Of a DNA stretch of 7,462 nucleotides, positions 1 to 6,890 are shown piece by piece; positions within the stretch are counted from its first letter, which is position 1, and every line of letters starts with the position of its first letter. This stretch comes from QQUD01 sp039029915 (lineage in GTDB: Bacteria > Chloroflexota > Anaerolineae > Promineifilales > Promineifilaceae). The position numbers and the translations under genes are program-made. The notes below the pieces were generated by a model. It saw nothing but the letters and a program-made list of their open reading frames with translations. It was not told the DNA's origin and ran no database searches. The stretch lies in assembly GCA_039029915.1 (NCBI GenBank), contig JBCCFD010000406.1, forward strand, positions 1 through 7,462, in the 5' to 3' direction.

Positions 1-3000
1 ATTGCTATCTATTTGATTTCGAATGTTTTTTCGGTCACACCGTCAATCAGCTGGGCAGGGTCTTATCAACGTTTACAGGGTACGTACACGACACTTTCGT
101 ACATTGTTATCTTTTTAGTGACCATTAGCACGATGCGGACAAACGCACAGGCGCGGCGGCTGGTAACGGCCGTTATTATCACCAGCATTCCCGTCTCATT
201 CTACGGATTGCTACAGCACTTTGACCTCGACCCACTACCTTGGGCTGGTGACACAACCCGCCGCGTGGCCGGACACATGGGGAACGCCATTTTTATTGCT
301 GCCTATCTCATTATGGCGGTGCCGCTGACGCTTTCTCGAATCATCGTCTCCTTCAACAACATCCTTAATGATGAAGATTTATCCCCCTCAGACGTTATTC
401 GGTCTTCCATTTACATTTTTACACTGGCTATTCAACTAATAACGATCTACTGGTCTGGGAGTCGTGGCCCGTGGATTGGTATTTTTGCGGGACTGTTTGC
501 GTTTGTGCTGATTGTGCTTGTGGCGCTGCGTAATGCGGCAGGGGGCGACGGCCGTTTTCAGCTCAAAGATGGGGGGAAGGCGCTGGCCCTAGTTTTACTA
601 GGTGGTGTGGCTCTATTTGTATTTTCATTGATTTTACGGCCGTTAAGCGGGTCCCTTAATCTTTCAGCCCCCATGAGCAGCTTTGTAGCGTTTGTTCTAG
701 CCGTTGGCATCGTGATCTTAGCCATCTTTATTATGATTGCGGCGCAACGAGGCTGGCGCTGGCTCTGGCTAAGCTGGATATTCTTGTCAGTGGTTTTAGG
801 TATTTGGCTAGTCGCGTTTAATCTGCCGTCTGAGACGACAGAGCCGTGGCAAGACGCGCCCGTCGTGGGTGGTGTTTTTGAAACGTTAGGCGAATGGCGT
901 TCGCTTTCAACCATTGGTCGCTTAGGAACTGTGTTAGAGGCTGACTCAGGCACGGGGCGGGTAAGAACGCTGATTTGGGAAGGGGTATTAGACCTTATTG
1001 CCATTCATGAACCGCTGGCATTTCCTGATGGAAGTGAAGATTCGTTTAACTTTTTACGGCCGTTAATCGGTTATGGCCCAGAATCGATGTATGTTGCTTA
1101 CAATCGGTTTTACCCACCCGAGCTAGCCACCATTGAAGCCCGAAATGCCTCCCCTGACCGCTCACACAATGAAACGTTTGACGCCTTGGTAATTACGGGC
1201 TGGTTTGGCTTATTGGCCTGGCAATTTTTGTATCTGTCTGTTTTCTACTTCGGTTTCAAATGGCTCGGAGTGCTCAACAGCAGGCGGGACCAATATATTC
1301 TCATTGGATTTTGGATTGGCTTTGGGGCGCTGGTAGCAATTCTGTTTAATGGTGCCCTTGGCCCCGAATACCTTGGGGTCGCTTTCCCATTTGGCTCTAT
1401 TTTAGGCTTGATTCTTTATCTAATTTATTTTGCGCTGTTTGGAAAATCTTTAGAGGATGCGGCGTCAAAACGGCCGTTTGCCACCAATCGTATGTTAATG
1501 GTCGCCTTGGTTTCAGCTATCCTGGCTCACTATGTCGAAATCCACTTTGGGATTGCGATTGCCTCATCCAGAACCCATTTCTTCCTTTACGTCGGGCTGA
1601 TGTTTGTGATTGGTTATCTGCTTCCCTCAATTGAAGGGGAGGAACCGGCCGTTCCTGCAGAAACGGCACCCGAAGAAACAAAAACAACTCCTAAAAAGGG
1701 CAAGAAAGGGCGCGGTCGTCGGACCTCACGACCAGAACGACGTCGCGGACTGCCCAATGTGGTGGGTGGCCCGTTGATGCTTTCCATGTTTATATTGACG
1801 CTGATTGTGGGAACAATTGGTTTCCAATATACCACCTATAATCAACCGCCTGAGCGCCAGTTTAGTTCTGCTGCTGATTTACCCATTGGCGAAATTATTA
1901 ATCAATCTTTCTTTGTTGATGCTGGCAAAGGATTTGTGGATTCGCCGTTTATTTTTGTCATGCTGGCTTTAACTTGGGGCTTAGGTACGCTGCTGATTGT
2001 GAGCGAGATGGTCAAGGATGGTGAATTAGAAATTGTGCCGACTTTGAATCTGACTGACCAAAAGCGAATGGTGATAACGGCCGTTCTTATCATCTTAGGT
2101 TTGGTTGGTTTAGGGGTTCGCTTTGTCGTTCAACCTCCGATTGGCTCAGGCTCTGCATTTATATTAGGGCGCTCTTTGTTATCTGCTTACGGAGCGGGGG
2201 CCTTGATTGCTGCCATATTGCTTTACATCAAATCCCCATCATCCCAATTTGTGGTGGGTGTGCTTTCTGTGATTGGGCTGTCTGCTGCCTTTCCAATTTT
2301 GATGGCGGGCGCATGGTGGCAAGCGCTGATATTGATCGCCCTAAATGGCTGGCTGTTTATGCAGGTGCGCGATGGCTCTTGGGGGCGGGTGTTGACACAA
2401 ACGGCCGTTTTGGCCGTCGGCTCCTTTGGCATTGGTGTGATCTATACTTATATGCACGCGTGGGTCTTCCGCAACTCCCTCTTTTTCCAGCCAACCAGCA
2501 ATATTGAAACGTTAAGCGAATACCGCATTTTAGAATCGAGCCAAGCCGCCTTTTTTATCACGCTTTATTTCCTGTTTGTTTTTGCCTTGATTTTGGGTCT
2601 GGGTGCCTTTTCGGTAGCCGGGCAACTGAGCAAAATTCGCCAGAACGGGGCTAGTGTCGCCTATATCTCCCTGATTGTGGTAGCTGGGCTGCTTATTTGG
2701 CTTGTACCCACCACCAATATGCAGGTTGTGCAAGCCGACATGATTTTTAAACGAGGGCGATTCTTTGACGGTCAAGCCTCAAGCTCTGGCGATCCTGATT
2801 TATGGCTGTCAGCCGTTGCCATCTACAACCGTTCTATCAATCTTGCCCCTCGTGAAGATTATTATTATCTCTTTTTAGGACGCGCTTATTTGGAAAATTC
2901 GGCTGTTGTGGACGATCCTGCCCTGCGAGTTGGGCTGCTCGATGAGGCAGAAGGTCGCTTGATTGAAGCCCAAAAAATCAATCCCCTCAACACAGATCAT

Positions 3001-4269
3001 ACTGCTAATTTGGCGCGCCTCAATACGCGCCGCTTTGGGTTTGAAGAAGATGCACAGCAGCAAACGTTGCGCATTGAAACGGCCGAATCGTATTACAATG
3101 ATGCGCTGGCTTTAAGTCCTCAAAATTCGATTATTCGAAACGAGTATGCTCGGCTTGTTTATGATTTACAGGCAGACTGCGACCGGTCGATTTCGATTTT
3201 TGAAGAGTCAGTTGATATTGATCCATACTTCTCCGATACTTATTTCTGGCTGGTTGATACTTACGTTCGGTGTGCGCAAGGCAGTACAGATACGGCCGTT
3301 CAGGCAAGCTACTATCAAGCGGCAACAGACACCATTGAGGCTGGCTTAGAAATTGATGCCAATAACGCACGTGCCTGGCTCCGCGCTTCACAACTTTATT
3401 CCCAACTAGGCGAATATGAAAGCGGCATTGCGGCACTTGATCGCGTCCGTGAGCTTGACCCCACCCAGCAGGTTCTGGCGAATTGGAATTATGATTTTAG
3501 TCGGGCTCAAATGTACTCCGAAATGGGTGAGACCGACCTAGCGGTTGAGTTTGCCCAACAGTCATTAGTGGCGGCTCCACCTGAAATTACACCACAGATT
3601 CAGCAATTTATTGCTCAATTAACCGGCGAACCCGTTCCGATTCCAGAGACTGAGCCAGACCCTAATCAGGAAGAAACCTCGTCAACAGATGATCAGCCGA
3701 TTGAGACAGAATCTTTTGCGGGGGAACGGCCGTTGGCCACCATCTCTCCTGAGCAGCGAAATGGAATTTTCCCAAGCTACCCCAATATGATTATCGACCT
3801 TTCGTTAACTTATGATGCCATTATAAACACCGAGAAAGGCCCAATACGCCTGCGGTTGTTCGATGATGAAGCCCCTCTCACAGTGAACAATTTTGTCTAC
3901 CTTGCTAATCAGGGCTTTTATGATTGGACAACTTTTCATCGGGTTATTGAAGGCTTTATGGCGCAAGCGGGAGACCCATCCGGTACGGGGGCTGGCGGCC
4001 CGGGTTATCAATTTGAAGACGAAACGGATAATGGTCTGGTCTTCGATCGACCTGGTCTTTTAGCAATGGCGAACGCGGGTCCTAACACGAATGGCAGTCA
4101 ATTTTTTATTACTTTTGTTAATACTGAATGGCTAGATGGCAACCACACAATTTTTGGCGAACTGATTGAAGGTCAAGAGGTGCTTGATTCGATAACGATT
4201 CGTGATCCGGGATCAGATGCTCCCGCCGATCTGATTATATCTATTGAAATTGAAGAGGTAACGCCATAG
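1..4269 (+). CDS. O-antigen ligase/polymerase (Wzy_C-type) with TPR region and C-terminal cyclophilin PPIase domain, 5'-partial
   Basis: The frame is open from base 1, so the true start lies upstream; the first start-like codon, TTG at 13, is inside the conserved N-terminal ligase sequence (SxxWAGSYQRLQGTYT) and has no Shine-Dalgarno. Numbering codon 1 at base 1, 1422 residues are visible. Residues 1 to ~490 are a polytopic Wzy/WaaL-type domain with WSGSRGPWIG (~151-160), an Arg motif GRVRTLIWEG (~319-328) and the family hallmark DRSHNETFDALVITGWFGLL (H389) in the large outer loop. A Lys/Arg-rich, probably cytoplasmic loop (~560-585) leads to a second membrane block to ~912. Residues ~930-1205 look like TPR helices (YNRSINLAP, ALALSPQN, SVDIDPY, GLEIDANNARAW). 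A Pro/Glu/Thr/Asp-rich linker precedes a cyclophilin domain (~1270-1420) with R1314, F1319-M1320, Q1322, N1358, Q1367, F1369, W1377 and H1382, matching the catalytic set of human CypA. Expected role: polymerising or transferring lipid-linked glycan outside the membrane. The stop lies one base before the next gene. Substrate is unknown. Confidence 0.88.
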   Translation: MAIYLISNVFSVTPSISWAGSYQRLQGTYTTLSYIVIFLVTISTMRTNAQARRLVTAVIITSIPVSFYGLLQHFDLDPLPWAGDTTRRVAGHMGNAIFIAAYLIMAVPLTLSRIIVSFNNILNDEDLSPSDVIRSSIYIFTLAIQLITIYWSGSRGPWIGIFAGLFAFVLIVLVALRNAAGGDGRFQLKDGGKALALVLLGGVALFVFSLILRPLSGSLNLSAPMSSFVAFVLAVGIVILAIFIMIAAQRGWRWLWLSWIFLSVVLGIWLVAFNLPSETTEPWQDAPVVGGVFETLGEWRSLSTIGRLGTVLEADSGTGRVRTLIWEGVLDLIAIHEPLAFPDGSEDSFNFLRPLIGYGPESMYVAYNRFYPPELATIEARNASPDRSHNETFDALVITGWFGLLAWQFLYLSVFYFGFKWLGVLNSRRDQYILIGFWIGFGALVAILFNGALGPEYLGVAFPFGSILGLILYLIYFALFGKSLEDAASKRPFATNRMLMVALVSAILAHYVEIHFGIAIASSRTHFFLYVGLMFVIGYLLPSIEGEEPAVPAETAPEETKTTPKKGKKGRGRRTSRPERRRGLPNVVGGPLMLSMFILTLIVGTIGFQYTTYNQPPERQFSSAADLPIGEIINQSFFVDAGKGFVDSPFIFVMLALTWGLGTLLIVSEMVKDGELEIVPTLNLTDQKRMVITAVLIILGLVGLGVRFVVQPPIGSGSAFILGRSLLSAYGAGALIAAILLYIKSPSSQFVVGVLSVIGLSAAFPILMAGAWWQALILIALNGWLFMQVRDGSWGRVLTQTAVLAVGSFGIGVIYTYMHAWVFRNSLFFQPTSNIETLSEYRILESSQAAFFITLYFLFVFALILGLGAFSVAGQLSKIRQNGASVAYISLIVVAGLLIWLVPTTNMQVVQADMIFKRGRFFDGQASSSGDPDLWLSAVAIYNRSINLAPREDYYYLFLGRAYLENSAVVDDPALRVGLLDEAEGRLIEAQKINPLNTDHTANLARLNTRRFGFEEDAQQQTLRIETAESYYNDALALSPQNSIIRNEYARLVYDLQADCDRSISIFEESVDIDPYFSDTYFWLVDTYVRCAQGSTDTAVQASYYQAATDTIEAGLEIDANNARAWLRASQLYSQLGEYESGIAALDRVRELDPTQQVLANWNYDFSRAQMYSEMGETDLAVEFAQQSLVAAPPEITPQIQQFIAQLTGEPVPIPETEPDPNQEETSSTDDQPIETESFAGERPLATISPEQRNGIFPSYPNMIIDLSLTYDAIINTEKGPIRLRLFDDEAPLTVNNFVYLANQGFYDWTTFHRVIEGFMAQAGDPSGTGAGGPGYQFEDETDNGLVFDRPGLLAMANAGPNTNGSQFFITFVNTEWLDGNHTIFGELIEGQEVLDSITIRDPGSDAPADLIISIEIEEVTP

Positions 4270-4270
4270 C

Positions 4271-5257
4271 ATGTATGCCCGCACATTTATTGCTATCTTT
4301 CTGATTGCGCTCACCGTGACGCTTGTGGGCACGCCTTGGGTTCGTAAGCTGGCGCTCGCGTTTGGTTTTGTAGATGTGCCCGCTCAGCGAAAGCTGCACA
4401 GCACACCGATCCCATTGATGGGGGGCGTGGCGATCTTCGGTGGGGCCATCATTGCCATCCTCATTTTTTCCCCACAGCTCCCCCGCTCGGTGGCTGGCGT
4501 TATTATGGCCCTGAGCGTCGTGGCGTTAATCGGTCTAGTCGATGATCATCGTGGTTTGCCAGCCTGGGCTAAACTAGCTGGGCAGTTTGTGGCCTTTGTC
4601 GCTTTAGCTATTTTCGATATTCGCATTCAGCTTCCCACACCTGACCTGATTGATTATGCTTTAACATATTTATGGTTAGCGGGTATTAGCAACGGCATTA
4701 ATTTTTTAGACAATATGGATGGGCTTTGCGCTGGTGTCAGCGCTGTTGCGGCCGCCTTTATTTTACTACTGGGACTGCAAAACGATCAGTTTTTGGTGTC
4801 GGCGCTGGCTGCCGCTATTTTGGGTGCTTGTTTAGGCTTTTTACGCTTTAATTTTAAACCAGCCCAAATCTTTATGGGGGATGCTGGCTCATTATTTCTA
4901 GGCTTCATTTTGGCCTTGCTGGCTTTGCAGCTTCGCTTTCCCTCAAATAGCAACTTTGTCACGTGGATGGTGCCTGTTTTTGTGCTGGGTGTTCCTATTT
5001 TTGACACCTCTTTAGTCATTATCTCCCGTCTGCGACGTGGCGTAAGCCCTAATACGCCGGGTAAAGATCACACCAGTCACCGTTTGGTCGCTCGTGGCTT
5101 TAGCCAGCGAGAAGCAGTGCTTATTTTATACTTACTGGGTGGGGCCTTTGGCATGATGGGGATTTTCCTGACTCAGGCTTCTGTCATTGAGGGATATGCT
5201 ATTGGGGGTGTTATGGCACTGGTGGGGCTGTTTGCGATTTTTAAATTAGATAGTTAA
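4271..5257 (+). CDS. WecA/TagO-like undecaprenyl-phosphate N-acetylhexosamine-1-phosphate transferase (MraY superfamily)
   Basis: A 328-residue, strongly hydrophobic protein with about ten membrane segments, the normal size for this family. The family transfers a sugar-1-phosphate from a UDP-sugar to polyprenyl phosphate at the inner face of the membrane, the first committed step of many surface glycans. Motifs in order: QRKLHSTPIPLMGG (39-52), the Mg-binding pair D91-D92 in LVDDHRGLPAWAKL, NGINFLDNMDGLCAG (141-155, with N144, D147 and D150), IFMGDAGSLFLG (200-211, D204) and the late cytoplasmic-loop motif DHTSHR (266-271). The last motif, and the absence of MraY/MurX-specific sequence, favours WecA/TagO over MraY. 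The ATG lies one base after the upstream stop, with a GAGG-type ribosome site inside the previous gene (4255-4258), so translation is probably coupled and the two genes share an operon. The sugar (GlcNAc, GalNAc or other) cannot be read from sequence. Confidence 0.92.
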   Translation: MYARTFIAIFLIALTVTLVGTPWVRKLALAFGFVDVPAQRKLHSTPIPLMGGVAIFGGAIIAILIFSPQLPRSVAGVIMALSVVALIGLVDDHRGLPAWAKLAGQFVAFVALAIFDIRIQLPTPDLIDYALTYLWLAGISNGINFLDNMDGLCAGVSAVAAAFILLLGLQNDQFLVSALAAAILGACLGFLRFNFKPAQIFMGDAGSLFLGFILALLALQLRFPSNSNFVTWMVPVFVLGVPIFDTSLVIISRLRRGVSPNTPGKDHTSHRLVARGFSQREAVLILYLLGGAFGMMGIFLTQASVIEGYAIGGVMALVGLFAIFKLDS

Positions 5258-5266
5258 CTATTGGTA

Positions 5267-5350
5267 GCTAGTCAGTCTTTCAGCCCGTCAGCTAGTCAGC
5301 TAAAATGTTAGATTCTTGAAATACTGAATTGCTAAAACGCTGAGATGCTA
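5267..5350. repeat. degenerate 8-base-period tandem array
   Basis: Cutting the sequence every 8 bases from 5267 gives ten and a half aligned units. The unit GCTAGTCA appears exactly at 5267 and again at 5291, with GTCTTTCA and GCCCGTCA between. From 5299 the unit drifts to GCTAAAAT, and later units include ACTGAATT (5323), GCTAAAAC (5331) and GCTGAGAT (5339). First position is G in nine of eleven units and second position is always a pyrimidine. There is no open frame or terminator-like hairpin. It starts ten bases after the WecA/TagO-like stop and ends just before the hairpin pair. The period is seen directly; any function is unknown. Confidence 0.7.
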
Positions 5351-5351
5351 T

Positions 5352-5404
5352 GTAAATCACAGAAAGTTTTAAAAATTAAGTCAGCCCAAATTGCTGTGAT
5401 TTAC
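5352..5404. repeat. 53-base hairpin element, copy 1
   Basis: The perfect 11-base arms GTAAATCACAG (5352-5362) and CTGTGATTTAC (5394-5404) enclose a 31-base A/T-rich loop. Copy 2, three bases downstream, has the same geometry and is in opposite orientation: after reverse-complementing copy 2, the two match in CAGAAAGT and in a run of A residues after the left arm, and I count 16 of 31 loop positions identical. The pair looks like a short palindromic repeat family (REP/BIME-like). No run of T follows, so a classical terminator is unlikely. Confidence 0.7.
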
Positions 5405-5407
5405 TCG

Positions 5408-5460
5408 GTGATTGACAGGATTTGCAGGGCATCTTTTTTAGAATACTTTCTGTCAATCAC
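5408..5460. repeat. 53-base hairpin element, copy 2 (inverted)
   Basis: The perfect 11-base arms GTGATTGACAG (5408-5418) and CTGTCAATCAC (5450-5460) enclose a 31-base loop; in RNA the stem could extend by a G-U and an A-U pair. The left arm also begins a 9-base direct repeat, GATTGACAG then GATTTGCAG (5410-5427). The element ends 17 bases before the cyclophilin ATG, just upstream of its ribosome site, so if transcribed it would form a hairpin in the 5' leader. Confidence 0.7.
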
Positions 5461-5467
5461 ATAAAAA

Positions 5468-5472
5468 AGGAG
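5468..5472 (+). promoter_or_regulatory. ribosome binding site of the cyclophilin gene
   Basis: AGGAG preceded by a run of A, five bases before the ATG at 5478. It is the clearest Shine-Dalgarno in the window and fixes the start of the anchored cyclophilin. Confidence 0.85.
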
Positions 5473-5477
5473 AAAAT

Positions 5478-6230
5478 ATGGCAAAAAAACAACGAAATAC
5501 ACCCTCTGTGCGCAAGCGTCGTGAAGAAGCGCTCAAACGTCAAGAGCAACAAAATCGGATGATTACGATCATCGCTGCCGTTTTAGGGGTTGCTGTTGTG
5601 GGATTTATCATCTGGCAACTGCTTCCAGAACCAGCGGTTGAGCCGACTGCTACTGGCTCATCGGGTACCATTGGCACGGCGGTTGAAGGTGAACGGCCGT
5701 TAGCCGCTCTTGACCCCATTGAGCGAAATGGCTTTTACTCCGAATTTCCGGAAATGGTTCTTGAAGATGGCGTCGATTACCAAGCTAGACTGGTAACCAG
5801 TCAGGGTGATATGGTGCTTGATTTATTTGAAGACGTTGCGCCACTCACTGTCAATAACTTTGTCTTCTTAGCCAATCAGGGATTTTACGATGGCACGATC
5901 TTTCATCGGGTTATTCCTGATTTCATGGCCCAAGCGGGCGACCCTTCTGGCACAGGTAGTGGTGGCCCGGGTTATCAATTTGAAGACGAAACGGATAACG
6001 GACTCGTTTTCAATCAGCGGGGTCAACTGGCCATGGCAAATGCTGGCCCAGGCACAAATGGGAGCCAATTTTTTATCACCTTTATCCCCACCGATTGGCT
6101 GACAGGGAATCACACTATTTTTGGCGAAATGATCGAAGGTGACGACATTTTAGGGTCTGTTACTATTCGCGATCCTCAAGCTGGTGGTCCAGCAGATACG
6201 ATTGAGCGAATTGAGATTTTAGAAAATTAG
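5478..6230 (+). CDS. membrane-anchored cyclophilin-type peptidyl-prolyl cis-trans isomerase
   Basis: A 250-residue protein that catalyses cis-trans isomerisation at proline, here probably outside the cytoplasm. Residues 1-28 are very basic (VRKRREEALKRQ), residues ~29-48 form one membrane helix (ITIIAAVLGVAVVGFIIW) and no lipobox Cys is present, so a signal anchor with the C-terminus outside is expected. After a Thr/Gly-rich linker and ERPLA...RNG (72-85), the cyclophilin domain fills ~98-250. The CypA-like active-site set is complete: R144, F149, M150, Q152, A187-N188-A189, Q197, F199, W207, L208 and H212. It is a short bacterial cyclophilin without the extra loops of long forms. AGGAG upstream supports the ATG. 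The region from 5688 to 6226 aligns without gaps to the C-terminus of the large ligase protein (3721-4259). It is separated from the WecA/TagO-like gene by 220 repeat-rich bases, so it may have its own promoter. Confidence 0.93.
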   Translation: MAKKQRNTPSVRKRREEALKRQEQQNRMITIIAAVLGVAVVGFIIWQLLPEPAVEPTATGSSGTIGTAVEGERPLAALDPIERNGFYSEFPEMVLEDGVDYQARLVTSQGDMVLDLFEDVAPLTVNNFVFLANQGFYDGTIFHRVIPDFMAQAGDPSGTGSGGPGYQFEDETDNGLVFNQRGQLAMANAGPGTNGSQFFITFIPTDWLTGNHTIFGEMIEGDDILGSVTIRDPQAGGPADTIERIEILEN

Positions 6231-6235
6231 AAAAT

Positions 6236-6299
6236 GTTGCAAGGTGTAAGTTGCAGGGTGTGCATCTCGACCTTGTAACTTGCACCCTGTATCCTGTAA
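6236..6299. repeat. degenerate 7-base-period tandem array in the DUF4202 leader
   Basis: Heptamers in register run from 6236 (GTTGCAA, GGTGTAA, GTTGCAG, GGTGTGC), break in phase by one base near 6264-6271, then resume from 6272 (CTTGTAA, CTTGCAC, CCTGTAT, CCTGTAA). A rough consensus is STTGYAA. The array fills nearly the whole gap between the cyclophilin stop and the next ATG. It also contains two interleaved complementary pairs, 6240-6245 with 6270-6275 and 6254-6260 with 6283-6289, which could pair one at a time or as a pseudoknot. Heptanucleotide short tandem repeats (STRRs) are an established feature of cyanobacterial intergenic DNA and are the nearest parallel I know. Confidence 0.65.
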
Positions 6300-6306
6300 C
6301 AAGTTG

Positions 6307-6885
6307 ATGCCCAAACTCCAACAGCTCCTCCAAAAAATTGATGCTGTGCTTGCAAATGATCCGACTGAAATTGAGGTGAATGGTGAGAAACGACCGTTGG
6401 CCCCATACCATGCTGAACGGCGCGCGTTCTGGATGGAGAAGCTTGTTGATGGCAAAGTTTCAGAACCGCTGCAGATTGCTGCTCGTGCTCAGCATATTGG
6501 TCGCTGGGAAGTGCCGCGCAGCACGTATCCAGATGGACGGGTTGGCTATTTAAAATGGCGTACAGATTTAAAAAAAATGCACGGGGAAAAAACGGCCGTT
6601 TTGATGCGTGAGTCCGGTTATGATGAGACAACCATTGAGCGAGTCAAAACTATGATTGCGAAGAAAGGCATCAAGCGAGATGCTGAGGTTCAGGTTTTGG
6701 AAGATGCACTGTGTTTAGTATTTTTAGAGAGTCAGTTTACGGCCGTTGCGCAAAAAGAAAGCGATAAAATCATCAATATTCTGCAAAAAACATGGAAAAA
6801 AATGTCGCCCAAAGGGCATGAACTAGCGTTACAACTCCCTATGAGCGACACTGATCGAGCGATTATTGAAGAGGCGATCACATAA
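6307..6885 (+). CDS. DUF4202 family protein
   Basis: A 192-residue soluble protein without signal peptide or membrane segments, whose overall pattern I recognise as DUF4202. Conserved-looking blocks are PYHAERRAFWMEKL (33-46), AARAQHIGRWEVPRSTYP (58-75), GYLKWRTDLKKMH (80-92), VQVLEDALCLVFLE (128-141) and KTWKKMSPKGH (161-171). The order His63, His92, Glu132-Asp133 in an all-helical protein recalls HD-type metal sites, but this is a guess and no activity is assigned. I chose ATG 6307 over the in-frame TTG at 6280 because the latter lies within the heptamer array and would add nine repeat-encoded residues. No good Shine-Dalgarno precedes 6307: the array runs almost to the start codon. It probably shares transcription with the cyclophilin gene 76 bases upstream. 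No functional link to the neighbours is evident. Confidence 0.82.
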   Translation: MPKLQQLLQKIDAVLANDPTEIEVNGEKRPLAPYHAERRAFWMEKLVDGKVSEPLQIAARAQHIGRWEVPRSTYPDGRVGYLKWRTDLKKMHGEKTAVLMRESGYDETTIERVKTMIAKKGIKRDAEVQVLEDALCLVFLESQFTAVAQKESDKIINILQKTWKKMSPKGHELALQLPMSDTDRAIIEEAIT

Positions 6886-6890
6886 AGGTA

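Noticed and set aside
13..15. TTG as the start codon of the large membrane gene
   Set aside because: The frame is open to base 1 and the residues around it are already conserved ligase-family sequence, so the gene begins outside the window.
558..1004. Antisense open frame inside the large membrane gene
   Set aside because: It is a shadow of a strongly supported coding frame, with Thr/Ser/Lys/Arg/Pro-rich composition typical of reverse-strand reading of a hydrophobic protein and no recognisable domain.
5412..5444. TTGACA (5412-5417) with TAGAAT (5439-5444) as a promoter for the cyclophilin gene
   Set aside because: The spacing is 21 bases, too long for a typical sigma-70-type promoter, and the TTGACA is part of a hairpin arm. 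A promoter somewhere in 5258-5477 remains likely but I cannot place it.
5352..5460. CRISPR repeat-spacer array
   Set aside because: There are only two units, they are inverted relative to each other, and each is a long-loop hairpin; no direct repeats with unique spacers are present.
6240..6289. Rho-independent terminator of the cyclophilin gene
   Set aside because: The 6- and 7-base complementary pairs are interleaved and are not followed by a T run; they look like by-products of the heptamer repeats.
6280..6306. TTG start giving the DUF4202 protein nine extra residues
   Set aside because: Those codons are part of the heptamer array, and family resemblance begins at the ATG at 6307.
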